A stretch of 64,000 nt of DNA from Diploptera punctata (Eukaryota > Arthropoda > Insecta > Blattodea > Blaberidae), in the NCBI GenBank assembly GCA_030220185.1, contig JASPKZ010010272.1, positions 5,133,501 through 5,197,500 on the forward strand. The letters are read 5' to 3'. The notes beneath the pieces were generated by a model, which saw only the letters and a program-made list of their open reading frames with translations, searched no databases and was not told where the DNA came from. Shown here piece by piece: positions 50,241 through 62,781 of this stretch (position 1 is its first letter; every line of letters starts with the position of its first letter). The translations under genes were made by a program, and so were the position numbers.

Positions 50241-50756
50241 AGGGTGCTCTAAAATTCCCCTTACAAACTTCTAGGACTTGTAGAGGGGACTGAGTTGATA
50301 ATATTCAGAATTGGAAACCATGTCCGGAAACTTACCATTTCCGTGCTACTGCCGTTTGAAAACATGTTTTTAACGCGACCACTTTTACAAGTAATTTATT
50401 GAGGCGTGACACAGTACATCACTTGTTTTACAATTCAACTCGTTAATAACCAAAGAAACAAAATGGAAACTGAATCATGTCTTGCATTAATAATCCCGGA
50501 TACACCCTCCACAATCAATTTTTGCAGTTTTCAAATTTTCGAAAAAATCTACTATTTTGAAAAAAAAAAAAAAAAACACTACTCAATAGGGAATTTTTCG
50601 ATTTAGACGAATCGCGAAGCTATTACTTGTTGAGACACGTGACGTACGTTCAAGCAATGCATGTTTTCAAACGTCTGTAGCACGGAAACAGTAAGTTTCC
50701 AGATATGGTTTCCAGAATTTCCTAGAAGTTTATAAGGGAAATTTTAGAGCACCCTG
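50241..50756. mobile_element. foldback/TIR element
   Basis: Ends AGGGTGCTCTAAAATTCCCC and complement GAAATTTTAGAGCACCCT, with inverted similarity over about 120 bp each side (CATGTTTTYAAACG-type segments). Flanking bases TAC/GTA could hide a TA duplication. Confidence 0.65.
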
Positions 50757-50850
50757 TATACAGTGCTGCTGCTAAACGGTGATTTTGGAACTAACAGTCT
50801 TATTGTCCATTACTTGTAATAGTAATGGTATCAAAATAATTTAAAAAAGT

Positions 50851-51185
50851 GGTCTCGAGGTAGCGTGCTGCCTTGTCACGCAGCGGGCCCGGGTTCGATC
50901 CCCAGTCGGGACAGTTTTTCTGAGTAAGATTTTATCGGGGTTTCTCCTCACCTGTAAGACAAATGTCAGGAAAACTTTAAGGCTCAAACGGTCCCCGAAA
51001 TCATATGGCCATCATCATCATCATCCTTATCATTATCATCATCATCACCCTTCATCAGTGTGGAAAGCAACGGGAAGCTACCACACCTACAATTCCCTAG
51101 TAAAGCTGCAAGCACAGCATGAAAATGCTATGATTGCAGTGAAGGACCTGCTTTCGGGCAGAATTACTATGGATGGATGGATGGA
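50851..51185 (+). mobile_element. SINE family 1
   Basis: Lacks the first bases of the head; GTCTCGAGGTAGCGTGCTGC onward, ends in (GGAT)n after ATTACTATGG. Confidence 0.8.
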
Positions 51186-51239
51186 TGGATGGATGCATAT
51201 ACCGTAAGGTAAAAAAGGGTTTTCATATATATTGGAAAG

Positions 51240-51480
51240 AAAAAAAAGCTTCCTGGTTGGTGTGTTTTTTCGGGGGTTTTCTCGCCTGTAAGACAAATAT
51301 CAGGTAGCTTTAAGGCCCAAAATGTCCCTGAACATCATCTGGCCATCATCATCATTATCATCATTCACCGGTGTGGAAAGCGACGGGAAGCTACCACACC
51401 TACAATTCCCTAGTAAAGTTGCAGAGCATAGCATGAAAATTCTATGATTGCAGTGAAAGTCTTGCCCTAGGGCAGAAAAC
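51240..51480 (+). mobile_element. SINE family 1, 5'-truncated
   Basis: Starts at the TTTTTTCGGGGGTTTTCTCG part and continues to CCCTAGGGCAGAAAACTAT. Confidence 0.7.
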
Positions 51481-51779
51481 TATAGAACAGAAGAAAATAA
51501 ATCGTGGCTCAGAGTATTAAATGAAAAATATATAGGCCCTAAATATTGACACACTTAGTTTTCAATACGTTATTGCAACTGCGCTCCATTATTCATGTAA
51601 TATACAATTTCATTGATTTATAAGTTATATTCTACGTGTTTGTTAGTGTTAACATTATTTGAATTTAGAGTGATTATTCTCATCTATGATCTATTTCTTA
51701 CTTCCTTTTTGTTTTACTAATTTTTTTTTGCTCGTGCTGCCAACAAACACAAAACGCTATGAAATACTAGCAATAACTT

Positions 51780-52180
51780 CTTCTTCTTCTTCCTCTACGC
51801 ATGAAAGCTGGCAGCTTGTTGCGTGTTCATTCACTACAGACCCGAGATATGGTGACGTCCTTCCATCGTAGTTGTGGTCTTCCTAAAGGCCTTTTCTGCT
51901 GAGGTGTCCAGTCACGCACTTTCTTCACTAGTCTACTGTTCTCCATTCTATCTATGTGATCGTTCCAATTTAGTCTTCTATCATTTATCCAGAGGTTTAT
52001 AGATTCAATTTCACATTCTTCTCTAATAACAGAGCTGAGAATTTTCTCTCTCAGTGATTTTCCTACGATTTTCCTTAAAACTTTCATTTCGGTTGTTTCA
52101 TTGATTTGTTTTTTGAGTTTCTGTTCGGCATTCACAACCATATGTTAGAACTGGTCTTATGACAGATTAGCAATAACAAT
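51780..52180 (-). pseudogene. LINE C-terminal tail fragment
   Basis: Minus strand: TEMKVLRKIVGKSLREKILS, RRLNWNDHIDRMENSRLVKK, VRDWTPQQKRPLGRPQLRWK. Followed by (CTT)n at its 3' end. Confidence 0.7.
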
Positions 52181-52384
52181 AACGATAAAGCTACCGATAA
52201 TATCTAGTAAACCAGCACGAAACATGCTTAAAATGAGGAGATGCAACAGAGACGTCCTTTAATCAGTGGGTGTTGTACATAATACGATTGAAGCCGTACA
52301 TACAGAATTTGATCCAACACACCATTTTCACCATTGAATAAACCAGGAAAATATGATTTGAACCAAATTTATAGTCTTAAAGAT

Positions 52385-53165
52385 TAATTAAACATAGACT
52401 AAATTCTGGAAATGCATGCTATTATGCATTACAGGGACTCTTGTTGTCCCAACTCCTTAAAAAAACGTCAAACTGAGAATATATTAAACTGTTATTCTCC
52501 CAGTTGTATTATATGGATGCAAAACACGGACTCTTACATTAAGGGAGGAAAGGAGTTTATCAGTATTTGAGAATAAAGTTCTTATGAACATTTTTAGACC
52601 AAAGAGAGATGAACAGACAGGTAAAAGGAGAAGACTATAAGGCATACGCTATTAGAAGACATATCGGGCGGAGCTATGCGTGGCAAGTGCATTTCGTCTA
52701 GCCTATCATAATCGAGCGGTGTTGTACAATTGGCGCTGTAACCACGACACATCGTCTGTCTCTTCCCCTCTTACATACCGATATCTGACAACGGCGCATG
52801 AAGAGTGAAGCAGGATTGGCTTACCGCATGTCTTCTAATAGCGTGCCTGGTTTACATAACAATGAGCTACATGGTATTTATACGAATCCAGATATAATGA
52901 GAAACAGTTAATTTTGTAGATTGCGATGGGCAGGACATATGGCACGAATGGGGAATGAAAGACGTGAATGAAAGCTTCTTATAGGAAAATCAGAGAGAAA
53001 ACGCACAGTTGGTAGACCAACAATGAGGTGGTAGTATAACATTTACCATGGTTTAGGGGAATTAGAATATAAAGAGAATGACTGGAAAACATTAGTTCAG
53101 GATGGGGATGTATGGAGAGCTTATGTTCGCGCGGCCATGAATCTACGGGTTCGATAGTGCGAGTT
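52385..53165 (+). pseudogene. RTE LINE 3' part split by a MITE
   Basis: Matches the intact RTE from KHRLNSGNACYYALQGLLLS to the NLRVR end and GTTCGATAGTGCGAGTTAG; many substitutions. Removing 52638-52852 plus one TA restores alignment. Confidence 0.8.
52638..52852. mobile_element. 215-bp MITE with TA duplication
   Basis: Inverted ends share ACGCTATTAGAAGACAT (with AAGGCAT/CAGGC outer parts), TA at 52636-52637 and 52853-52854. The empty site is known exactly from the RTE sequence it interrupts. Confidence 0.85.
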
Positions 53166-53720
53166 AGTTAGTTTTAAAGAATACAGTCTTGGGTATAAGA
53201 AATCACTTAAAACTCAGTTTCAACCGTGATTTGAATCGACACTCAATATATTGTACCACTTGGTTTGATGAAAAAATAACTACAAAAACTATTGATGCAC
53301 ATTTCCTGAGAAGAATATTCCAGTTCGCAATATTATATATATTTTTTATATTGTTTGTGATGTAAGAATGCCACGGTGCGTGAAGACGTTTGTATTTTGT
53401 TGTGGGAAGATCTTCATTCTCATTGCTGTGGCCTTCAAGAAGAACAACCAATCTCACTCGCACATCTTCAAGATGCTGCATGTTTTACATACAATACTCG
53501 TACTTACATGTTTCTAATGAATAGCATAAACAACTGTGAATGAAGGGCACTGTGCACAAGGAAACTGTGTAATTCACGAGTTTCTTACAAATTTATAGCC
53601 TCCCATTTATTTGTCTTCACAGAAGTATAAAATTAATATTCACAAAACTATAATAAAACTCACAGTTGGAAACACCTAGAACGTTTTATGAGTTTTAAAT
53701 AACCTTAAACTTTACATCAA
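53166..53720. other. unassigned DNA
   Basis: No feature recognised. Confidence 0.5.
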
Positions 53721-53730
53721 ACTTAGATAA

Positions 53731-53731
<1 letters not shown>

Positions 53732-53777
<46 letters not shown>
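53732..53777. repeat. (AT)n microsatellite
   Basis: About 45 bp AT. Confidence 0.9.
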
Positions 53778-53784
<7 letters not shown>

Positions 53785-53938
53785 CCATAAGTAAAAATTA
53801 AAACTATTTAGGTTGTGAAATATTTTATCAAAATGAAAAAGATGCGTACAAGAAAATCGCCAAATTTACACAAACCTTAGGAATCATAAATGATACATTA
53901 AAAGCTTAATTAGTATAAAAATCCACAAGAATAAAAAC

Positions 53939-53940
<2 letters not shown>

Positions 53941-54003
<63 letters not shown>

Positions 54004-54087
54004 TAATAATAATAATCTAATAATAATAATAATATAATAATAATCTAATAATAATAGTATTATTATTATTATTATTAATATTATTAT
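53941..54087. repeat. (AAT)n / (ATT)n microsatellite
   Basis: About 145 bp; changes from AAT to ATT near 54056, making it able to fold on itself. Confidence 0.9.
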
Positions 54088-54089
54088 TG

Positions 54090-54425
54090 TCCACCGCTGT
54101 GGTCTCGAGGTAGCGTGCTGCCTTGTCACGCAGCGGGCCCGGGTTCGATCCCCGGTCGGGGCAGTTTTTCTGGGTGAGGTTTTTATCGGGGTTTTTCCTC
54201 ACCTGTAAGACAAATGTCAGGAAAACTTCAAGGCCCAAACGGTCCCCGAAAATAATATGGCCATCTTCATCATCCTTATCATTACCATTATCATCATCAT
54301 CCTTCACCGGTGTGGAAAGCAACGGGAAGCTACCACACCTACACAATTCCATAGTAAAGCTGCAAGCATAGCATGAAAATGCTATGATTGCAGTGAAGGA
54401 CCTGCCTTCGGGCAGAATTACTATA
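54090..54425 (+). mobile_element. SINE family 1, complete
   Basis: CCACCGCTGTGGTCTCGAGG head to GGGCAGAATTACTAT end, in the middle of an AAT-rich tract. Confidence 0.88.
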
Positions 54426-54440
54426 AAAAATTATTATTAT

Positions 54441-54621
54441 TATCGCCTCACTATGATGGTTGTCCAGCGGCTCGCTTTGTTTCCCAGCAGTTGTTATATA
54501 TAATTAAATACAAAGATGCCTACTACCGCCACTATAATAATTCCGCATGTCAATCATTGTCAAGCATTGTCGCGCGGCACGATCTTTTATATATATGGAC
54601 AACCATCATAGTGAGTCGATA
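54441..54621. mobile_element. 181-bp MITE
   Basis: Terminal repeats CTCACTATGATGGTTGTCCA and its complement, closed by TATCG/CGATA with TA ends. Inner sequence rich in CGCGCG and AT. Confidence 0.8.
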
Positions 54622-54664
54622 ATAATATAAGTGAAGTGCGCACAAGTGTACAGAGTGACACACA

Positions 54665-55270
54665 CCTTTAGCTTGCTTCACTGAATTCTGTCACTGATCT
54701 TAAACAATTATTGTTGCAGTAGAGCACGTGGTATTTGTCACACTTTTGTTTACATAATTTGCAAGTACACTTATTCGTCACTGCACAATTGTTTATGGGG
54801 CACACTTTATGCACGTTACGACGTTCCTCATGGTTTGTCCACCTTCTGTTTGTCATGGCGCTTGTTGCAAACAAGTCTTCTTCGACTTTGCTTTTCTTCC
54901 TCAGGTTTTCTGCCATCAGCTCTCTGTAGGCCTCTGTTGCAGGGAGTAGTAGCGCGTAGCGAAGATCTTCCATCAGAAAGAAATCCCTCGTCAGGTTGTA
55001 TACATATCTTGATGGGATGAATTTTGACACCCCAATTACTCTCTTGACGAAAGCAGCCTTCATTTTCTCCCATTATTATAGGCCCTTCTTTTATTAGGTG
55101 TTCCCATATTTCATGTATGCCTATGTTAAAATTAAGACAATTTTTGCTCTAAAGAGCTTCATTACCACCTCTAATGGAATTTTCTTGTAAGATCCATGTA
55201 ATTTATGGTCCTTATGGTAGTTCTGACATTCTCTTTTGCATGTACCCACAAACCATCAGTAAGAATACAT
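54665..55270 (-). pseudogene. LINE C-terminal fragment with cysteine motif
   Basis: Open part 131 codons: MKAAFVKRVIGVSKFIPSRY, FFLMEDLRYALLLPATEAYR, RRWTNHEERRNVHKVCPINN and CTCKLCKQKCDKYHVLYC (CxC..C..C..H..C). Upstream, with a shift, LFRAKI and ILTYGIHEIWEHL-like RT tail. A LINE family distinct from the others here. Confidence 0.65.
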
Positions 55271-55317
55271 TTGATATCGTAAACAGGAAGATAAATCAAA
55301 GAAGACATATTATAACT

Positions 55318-56575
55318 AACTCACTGGCACTATCGAACCCATTAGGTTCATGGCCGCGCGGACATAAACTCTCCATACATCCCTATCCTGAGCTAGTGTT
55401 TTCTAATCATCCCCTGTATAATCTACTTGTCTCAAATCATAGTTAATGTTATTCTCCCACCTCATTCTTCGTCTACCAACTGGGCTTTTTGCTTCTGGTT
55501 TTCCTACAAGAAGCTTACATGCACCTCTTTTATTCCCCATTCGTACCATATGTCCGCCCATCGCAGTCTACGATACTTAACTATTCTTATTATATCTGAC
55601 TTCCTATAAAGACCATGTAGTTCATTGTTATGTAGTCTTCTCCATTCACCTGTCTGTTCATCTCTATTTGTCCAAAAAATCCTAACAACCTTATTCTAAA
55701 ATACTCGTAATCTCTTTTCCTTCCTTAAAGTAAGAGTCCATGTTTCACATCCATATAATATAACTAGTACTGTAGAATAATAGTTTTATAAATTTTCAGT
55801 TTAACGTTTTTTGAAAGGAGTTGGGACGTCAAGAGTCCTTGTAATGCATAATAGCGCGCATTTCTAGAATTGAGCCCATGTTTAATTTCTCTGTGCATCT
55901 CATTCCTATTTGTGATTATTGATCCTAGCTATTTGAATTTAGCCACCTCCTCAAAATTTTCCATCACCTGTCACTAGCTGTCCATCTCCATTGTATAATG
56001 TATTTCTATGTATGACCATATATTAAGTTTTATTGATATTTACTTCCAGTCCCAATTTCTTTGTGTTACTAAATAGTGTGTGCGTGTTGGCCTCCTTGTG
56101 TGTATCTCCTCGCTATCGCCTAATAGTACTATATCATCACTCATCAGTATAAACTAACAGCTTATTAATATCATTGAGTTGTAGGCCTTCTTCATCCTCT
56201 AAATATCTGATGACATGCTCTAGTACAAAATTAAATAGTGAGGAGATAGTGCATCTCCTTGCTTCAACCCATTGTGGATTTCAAAAGTATAAAAAAAAAC
56301 TGTTTGCCTACACGCACCCTACTCTATGTGCCATTTAGACACATTCGTATAAGTCTAACTAACTTTTAGGAATTCCGAACTCCAACTGGATACCATATAA
56401 CTTCTCCCTCTTAATTGAATCGTATGCCTTGAAGTCTATGTATAGTTGATGTACAGTACCATTATTATTCCCATTTCTTTTCTAAAATCTGTCTTAAACT
56501 AAAAATCTGATCTGTTGTAGACCCGTTTCTTCTAAACCCCCATTCATGATCTCCTAGAATGTCATCAATATAAGG
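55318..56575 (-). pseudogene. RTE LINE, 5'-truncated
   Basis: Minus strand from PPYIDDILGDHEWGFRRNGS, TTDQIFSLRQILEKKWE through GLKQGDALSPYYLILY-like, YTDE region, KYLGSIITNRNEMHREIKHG and the RAMNLMGSIVPVS end. Frameshifted throughout. Confidence 0.8.
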
Positions 56576-57154
56576 AGGAAGAAAAAAAAGTAGATACTGA
56601 ACAGCCGAAAAGGAGATCAAAGTACATGTTACCGGAAGCCAGAATATTGCATGTCTCATACGAGTATTTGAAGTGTCCTCTCTCTCTCTCTCTCTTACTT
56701 TTTTTTTAAACTTTTATTCTCATAAACAGAAACAGGTTGTGACAGTAATTCGCATGCCCGTACGAGTATTATTAACAACAGTTCGTCGAACTGGCCAAAG
56801 GCTATAACATTTGGTTTTCGCATTAATTTATACTTCATTCTCATGGCGATAGTAGAATTTAAGAAATTATATTCCATGATTATGTAGTAACGAGTCATGA
56901 TTTTTTTGCTTCAGGCAGAATTTCTGCACAAATTATCAGCAATTTACCAACCTATGATAATAAACCTGTACATCAAAAGGTCAAATTCATTTACATTAGG
57001 AGCTTAAATTAAGGTAGCAGAAAAACAGTTATGTAGTAATTAGCACGCAAATATTAAACCAAATTAAAGTAAGAAATGTATTCACACTTACAAATTTTAA
57101 ATATATTTCATGACCATGATTTTAATAATAACATAATAACATACTTGGTTTAGA

Positions 57155-57157
<3 letters not shown>

Positions 57158-57202
<45 letters not shown>
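57158..57202. repeat. (AT)n microsatellite
   Basis: About 45 bp. Confidence 0.9.
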
Positions 57203-57206
<4 letters not shown>

Positions 57207-57348
57207 CTGTGTAATTAACTTATGACAGAATTATTTTTCAAATTTAGGCCTATTTGATAAAAATAGGCATAAAGAAAATATGTCTTATTTGAAAGATTTT
57301 CATATTGTCTTTCAATTCAAAATACTTATTTATGCTATAAGGTTGGTA

Positions 57349-57565
<217 letters not shown>

Positions 57566-58009
57566 TTTTTATTTATTTATTTAACCTGGTGGAGTTATGA
57601 CCACGTGGCCTTCTCTTCCGCTCATCAAGACAAACATATGTTACATTAGAATATAACAATCACAATAATTAACTCTAATATTAAATACTAAATGAAGATT
57701 TGATCAATATGATATCTATTAGATTATCATCTATAATAGAATCATGTTAATGATAGTAAAGATTAAGACTAAAACTAATAATATGTGTACAAGCAAGATA
57801 AATTAAATTGTTTGGTAGACTGTCCCTGCCTATTGTACATAAAAAAAACAAAGAAAATAATGAGAAGTAGAAAACTAATTTTACGATTATACAATATTTA
57901 AAACAAACGAAAATATTTGTCAATCTTAATATTATTTTCATAAATAATCCATTTAATTAAATAAAAATAAAATTTAAAGTTTTATATGATTTTCATACTT
58001 ATTACAATA

Positions 58010-58170
58010 TAAATTCGTAACAGCTGTTTCGGTACTTTGTACCTTCTTCAGACATGATTATTATGTTTATTTAATTAAATAAATATGTATTTTCATCAAG
58101 TAAACACCAAATTAATTGATTACTTAAAAAATAATTTAATTTCTTAAAGGAATACTATCAGTGAGGTGTA
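58010..58170 (-). mobile_element. PLE terminal remnant
   Basis: Ribozyme plus an arm TTTCATCAAGTAAACACCAA that also occurs (complement) at 8440-8475. Confidence 0.6.
58016..58054 (-). ncRNA. hammerhead ribozyme, canonical, best copy
   Basis: Stem I UGU/ACG, CUGAAGA, perfect stem II GGUAC-AAA-GUACC, GAAA, mini stem III ACA/UGU with GC loop, U at the cleavage site. Every core nucleotide is present. Confidence 0.82.
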
Positions 58171-58456
58171 TAAGTTAGTTTGTTATTAAACAATTCTTTA
58201 ATTTGTTTTTGAAGGATGTTATAGTCTGACAGTCTCTGACACAGGGCGGAAGAGAATAACTAAATGGTAGTTATCAGAAGAATTTTTTGTGCCTGAATAT
58301 TGTAAATTGTTTGATAATGACTTGAAAACAGTAGCCTATTTAACTCACGAATTATAAGCAATATTTTTCCTTTACATTTTACACCCTAAAAAGTATATTC
58401 TGTGTCCGGTACAGGCCTTTCACTATTAATAATAAATGTGAATATCTTCTTTCTCT

Positions 58457-58613
58457 GTCCGTCGCTGTGGCGTAGTCGGTAGAGTCCCTACCTTCCACTC
58501 CGTCGATTCGGGTTCGATTCCCGGCGGGGTAAGGGATTTTTAAAACAAATCTCAACCTTGGGACTGGGTTGTGTAGTGTCCAAGTTGTACCCATTGGGTT
58601 TAATTCCTCTAAA

Positions 58614-58640
<27 letters not shown>
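58457..58640 (+). mobile_element. tRNA-derived SINE, family 3
   Basis: Head GTGGCGTAGTCGGTAGAGTC, B box GGGTTCGATTCCC, ends in (AT)n. Flanked by ATATCTTCTTTCTCT (58442-58456, 58641-58655). Confidence 0.8.
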
Positions 58641-58644
<4 letters not shown>

Positions 58645-58796
58645 CTTCTTTCTCTATCTTTACTTAAGTTTAATCTCTCCTTTATAGATACTGTTGCATG
58701 TTCCACGTCATGGATCTGCACTCTCAGAAAGTAATTATTCCTTTCAGTATTATACCTCATTAGAAATAATTTTTCATACGTATATATTAAGTCCAT

Positions 58797-59118
58797 GTCC
58801 ACCGGTGTGGTCTCGAGGTAGCGATCTGCCTTATCACGCAGCGGGCCCAGGTTCGATTCCCGGTCGGGACAGGCTCCTGGGTGAGGTTTTTTCGGGGTTT
58901 TCCCTCACCTGTAAGACAAATGTCAGGAAGGTTGGGGCCCGGCGGTCCCCGGGGGTCATCCGGCCATCATCATCATTATCATCACCATCCTTCACCGGTG
59001 TGGAAAGCAACGGGAAGCTACCACACCTATAATTCCCTAGTAAAGCTGCAAAGTATAGCATGAAAATGCTATGATTGCAATGAAAGACCTGCCCTCGGGC
59101 AGAATTACTATGAATGAA
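58797..59118 (+). mobile_element. SINE family 1
   Basis: Complete copy from CCACCGGTGTGGTCTCGAGG to CAGAATTACTATGAATG. Confidence 0.85.
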
Positions 59119-59126
59119 TATTAAGT

Positions 59127-59455
59127 CCAGCACAATAGCCGAGTGGTTAAGGCAAGATGTCTTGGTTCAAAGCTGGGGGACTTGCGCTTTTTCGGGTTTC
59201 CATGGGGGAAGAACATTTCTCATGGAATTTCGGCCAATATGGGACCAGTGCCACCCATCATCGTGAGACATCTGTGTAGTTACAATAAGTAGCGGCTCCA
59301 GGTTGAGGACACAAGCTATAACGGCTGGGGATCCGACATGCTGACATGTCACCCCTACACTGGCGGGATGTTTCGTATACCTATGTGATTAACATGTGGA
59401 TGTTGGGCCAGCAGCCGGATGATAGGCCAAGGGCATTCTAGGCCTGTATCACCAA
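59127..59455 (+). mobile_element. SINE family 4
   Basis: ATAGCCGAGTGGTTAAGGCA head, CATGGAATTTCGGCC body, ATTCTAGGCCTGTATC end. Confidence 0.7.
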
Positions 59456-59759
59456 GGACAAAAATTAAGTGCGTTTAACACCGTTTAATTATATCAAGAG
59501 GCTAATCGCGACGCCAGGGATTAAAGCTTCTACACGAGAGGAATTCTGCCATGGATATCCGAGAACTCTTTGACATGCCTCATATCTCTGAGAAGCCGAA
59601 CGATGGTTTTTAACTTCTCCAAAGGAAGCCTCATTCTCAAACATTTATCGAAAAAATAAAATCAATCTTGTGTTGAAGTAAACTTTCGGCTTTGAGATAC
59701 GGAAACGACTTATCCAACAGGTAAAGAGAGGAGATACCAAGTATTTTAATCACTATACT

Positions 59760-60790
59760 TTATAATTAGTGATTATATTGGCTTTGTTAGCAGAAGATGC
59801 AATGGCACTGAGGAACAAGCTGATGGAGCTAAATGACAGATGCGAGGATTATGGGATGAAGATAAATATAAATAAGACGAAGACCATGATTATAGGAAAG
59901 AACCAAGGAAGAAAGACATTGAGCAAGTGGAGAGCTTCAGATACTTGGGTTGTACTATCAGTTATAACATGAACTGCTGTCAAGAAGTAAAGCAAGATTC
60001 CATTCCATAGTAATTCTGCCCGAGGGCAGGTCTTTCACTGCAATCATAGCATTTTGATGCTATGCTTTGTAGCTTTACTAGGGAATTTTAGGTGTGGTAG
60101 CTTCCCGTTGCTTTCCACACCGGTGAAGGATGGTGATGATAATGATAAGGATGATGATGATAAGGATGATGATGATGGCCGGATAATTTTCGGGAACCGT
60201 TGGGTCCTAAGCTTCCTGAAATTTGTCTTATAGGTGAGGAAAAACCCCGAAAAAATTCTCACCCAGGAAGCTTGTTCCGACCGGGGATCGAATCCGGGCC
60301 CGCTGCGTGACAAGGCAGCTCGCTAACTCGAGACCACAGCGGCGGACAAGCAGAGGATAGCAATGGCAAAATAAACTTTTAACAAAAAGAGAATCATTTT
60401 CTGCGGACCTTTGACAAAATAATTGCGGAAGAGGCTAGAGAAGTGCTATTTGTGGAGTGTAGCATTGTATGTTGCAGAGACTTGGACATTACGACTGAAT
60501 GAAGAAAAGGGACTGGAAGCTTTCGAGGTGTGGATATGGAGAAGAATGGAGCGTATAAAACGAGAGACAAAATAAAAATGTGCTAGACAGAGTGGGTGGA
60601 GGAAGAACAATGCTGGAACGTATAAACAAGAGGAAAAGAAATTGGATTGGTCACGGCTAAGAAGAACCTGTCTGCTGACAGATGCGCTAGAACGAATGGT
60701 CAACGGAAAGAAGGATAGAGGCAGAAAAATACATCTGATGATAGACAATATTAAAATAGATGGTTTATATGCGAATATAAAAAAGTAAGG
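59760..60790 (+). pseudogene. LINE RT fragment split by a SINE
   Basis: LAEDAMALRNKLMELNDRCE, DYGMKININKTKTMIIGKNQ, then FRYLGCTISYNMNCCQEVKQ-like; after the SINE KRIIFCGPLTK, ALYVAETWTLRLNEEKGLEA, FEVWIWRRMERI and GRKIHLMIDNI. One decayed element with the YADD box altered. Confidence 0.75.
60002..60350 (-). mobile_element. SINE family 1
   Basis: Minus-strand copy inside the LINE relic; ATTCCATAGTAATTCTGCCC to CGAGACCACAGCGGCGGAC. Confidence 0.85.
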
Positions 60791-60946
60791 CTGAGTTAAG
60801 GAAAGAGTGGTGAATTCTGAGTTTGCAGTAAGAGACCTGCTGTTGGGCAGAACACTCTCTATATGTATATACTTCATAACTGCCTCCATTTACAATATAG
60901 AGGTAGGCCTACTGAAGAAGTTTTATTCTAGTAATATGCTCAGAGA

Positions 60947-61249
60947 GGGGGCACGCCGTAGCGTAGTGGTTAAGGCACTGAGCTACAAGCCGGAGGGTCG
61001 AGGGTTCAAGTCCCGTTGGGGTCAGGATTTTTAAACTGACCCAAACCCTCTGGCGGCACTATGGCCCTGGGGTCGACTCAGCCTCTAACGGAAATGAGTA
61101 CCAGACGCTTGTTCTGGGGTAAAGGCGGCCGTCACGCAGGGCTGACAACCCGGCTGACATAAAAAGTGCCGATTGTCTAGAAAAAAGTGGGAGCCTTAAC
61201 CTCCTACTACCCCAAGGGCCTCCGGGTCTGTTGTGGGATCACTTTACTT
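60947..61249 (+). mobile_element. SINE family 2, complete
   Basis: Flanked by a 15-bp perfect duplication TAATATGCTCAGAGA (60932-60946, 61250-61264). Head GCCGTAGCGTAGTGGTTAAG. Confidence 0.9.
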
Positions 61250-61977
61250 TAATATGCTCAGAGATTTCTATTTTATTTTTATTTTTATGTTCTGTTCTCT
61301 TTTTTAAATGGTTATTTCACTTGGACATGGACTATTTGCTCGAGTTTTATTGTTTAAGTAAAATGTTTTTACAATCGTCCTGATATTTTCTGAGAACAAA
61401 TGACTCGTGTTTGCGATAGGACACGATTGCACATAGACGTGGTCACGTACTAAGGCAAGACAACAGCATTCTTAACATTTTCACAGTCAGTTAATTAGAA
61501 GTAGGCCATGTGGTGTGATTATGTGTTGTGCCTGTGTTTTGTTCTCTTCTAATAGTGAAATGTTGGTGAAAACGAGAGAAATTAAATTAAATTAAATTAA
61601 GGTATTTATGAACCTTTTATAAACATTCATTATATTAGTCCTTAATTACCTGGCCTATATTAGTTAGGATCGTACAAAATACCTGGAAAAAAAAGATATT
61701 CATACTAATATATGGACTTGGGTCTACTGAATAAACAAGATTGGCGGGGTGACCAAAATAATTCAATCTTAAAAAAAAAGAACCCTCTTAAAAAAATTGT
61801 GGGTAATTTTACCCACATTTGAATTGCGGCTTTAAATACTAAAAAAAACACATCACATTATTGTTTTCATTGTTATACCTTTTGTCATATTAGACCTAAA
61901 ACTATGTTAATATAACTTATGTTTTCCGCTAAATAACAAATTAGTAATTTATCCACCATTGTGTGATTTTCAATTTT

Positions 61978-62265
61978 TTTGGCACGCATTAGCGTAGTGG
62001 TTAAGGCACTGCGCTACAAGCCGGAAGGTCGAGGGTTCAAGTCCCGGTGGGGTCAGGATTTTTAAACTGACCCAAACCTTCTGGCGGCACCATGGCCCTG
62101 GGGTCGACTCAACCTCTAACGGAAATGAGTCCCAGACGCTTTGTTTCTGGGAGGGGTAAAGGCATGACAATCAGGGTGACATCAAGTGCAGATTGTCTCC
62201 AGAAAACGTAGGGAGCATTAATATCCTAATACCCCAAGCGCCTCCCGAGGCCTATAATGGTATAC
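61978..62265 (+). mobile_element. SINE family 2, diverged
   Basis: GCATTAGCGTAGTGGTTAAG head, GTTCAAGTCCCGGTGGGG, shortened 3' half (CCTCCCGAGGCCTATAATGG). Confidence 0.8.
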
Positions 62266-62480
62266 AAAAATATTTATTGATTTTCTTAGTGCTAAGTGAA
62301 ATTCGTTGCTGATAACACAAACTCATCACTAGTATTTTTTATCCACATTAGTTTGGTAACACCTGCTGTATTTTTTTTTCCAGAACTTCAAAGATTTTAA
62401 AAACTATCATACATATTAAGAACCATTACCACATTGAGATTTTGTGTAATATTATATTATTTTTGAGTGTTTATAACTAT

Positions 62481-62770
62481 CCATCCATAGCATTTCCATG
62501 CTATGCTTGCAGCTTTACAAGGGAATTGTAGGTGTGGTAGCTTCCCGTTGCTTTCCACACCGGTGAAGGATGGTGATGGTGATAATGATAAGGGTGATGA
62601 TGATGATGGTCATATGATTTCGGGGACCGTTTGGGCCTTAAAGTTTTCCTGACATTTGTCTTACAGGCGAGGAAAAACCCCGATAAAAACCACACCCAGA
62701 AAAACTGCCCCGACTGGAGATCGAACCCGGACCCGCTGCGTGACAAGGCCTCGAGACCACAGCGGTGGAC
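62481..62770 (-). mobile_element. SINE family 1
   Basis: Flanked by TTTATAACTAT (62470-62480, 62771-62781). The head lacks about 12 bp next to the B box. Confidence 0.85.
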
Positions 62771-62781
62771 TTTATAACTAT

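Noticed and set aside
53966..54129. Tyrosine-rich minus-strand protein
   Set aside because: Translation of the AAT/ATT microsatellite and SINE head.
54668..55063. Unknown 131-codon host gene
   Set aside because: Continues upstream, with a shift, into an RT-tail segment and has the Cys motif found at non-LTR C-termini; treated as a LINE relic.
58797..59118. Coding exons ending in WKATGSYHTYNSLVKLQ, seen many times
   Set aside because: The recurring peptide is a frame through SINE family 1; it appears on both strands at every SINE copy.
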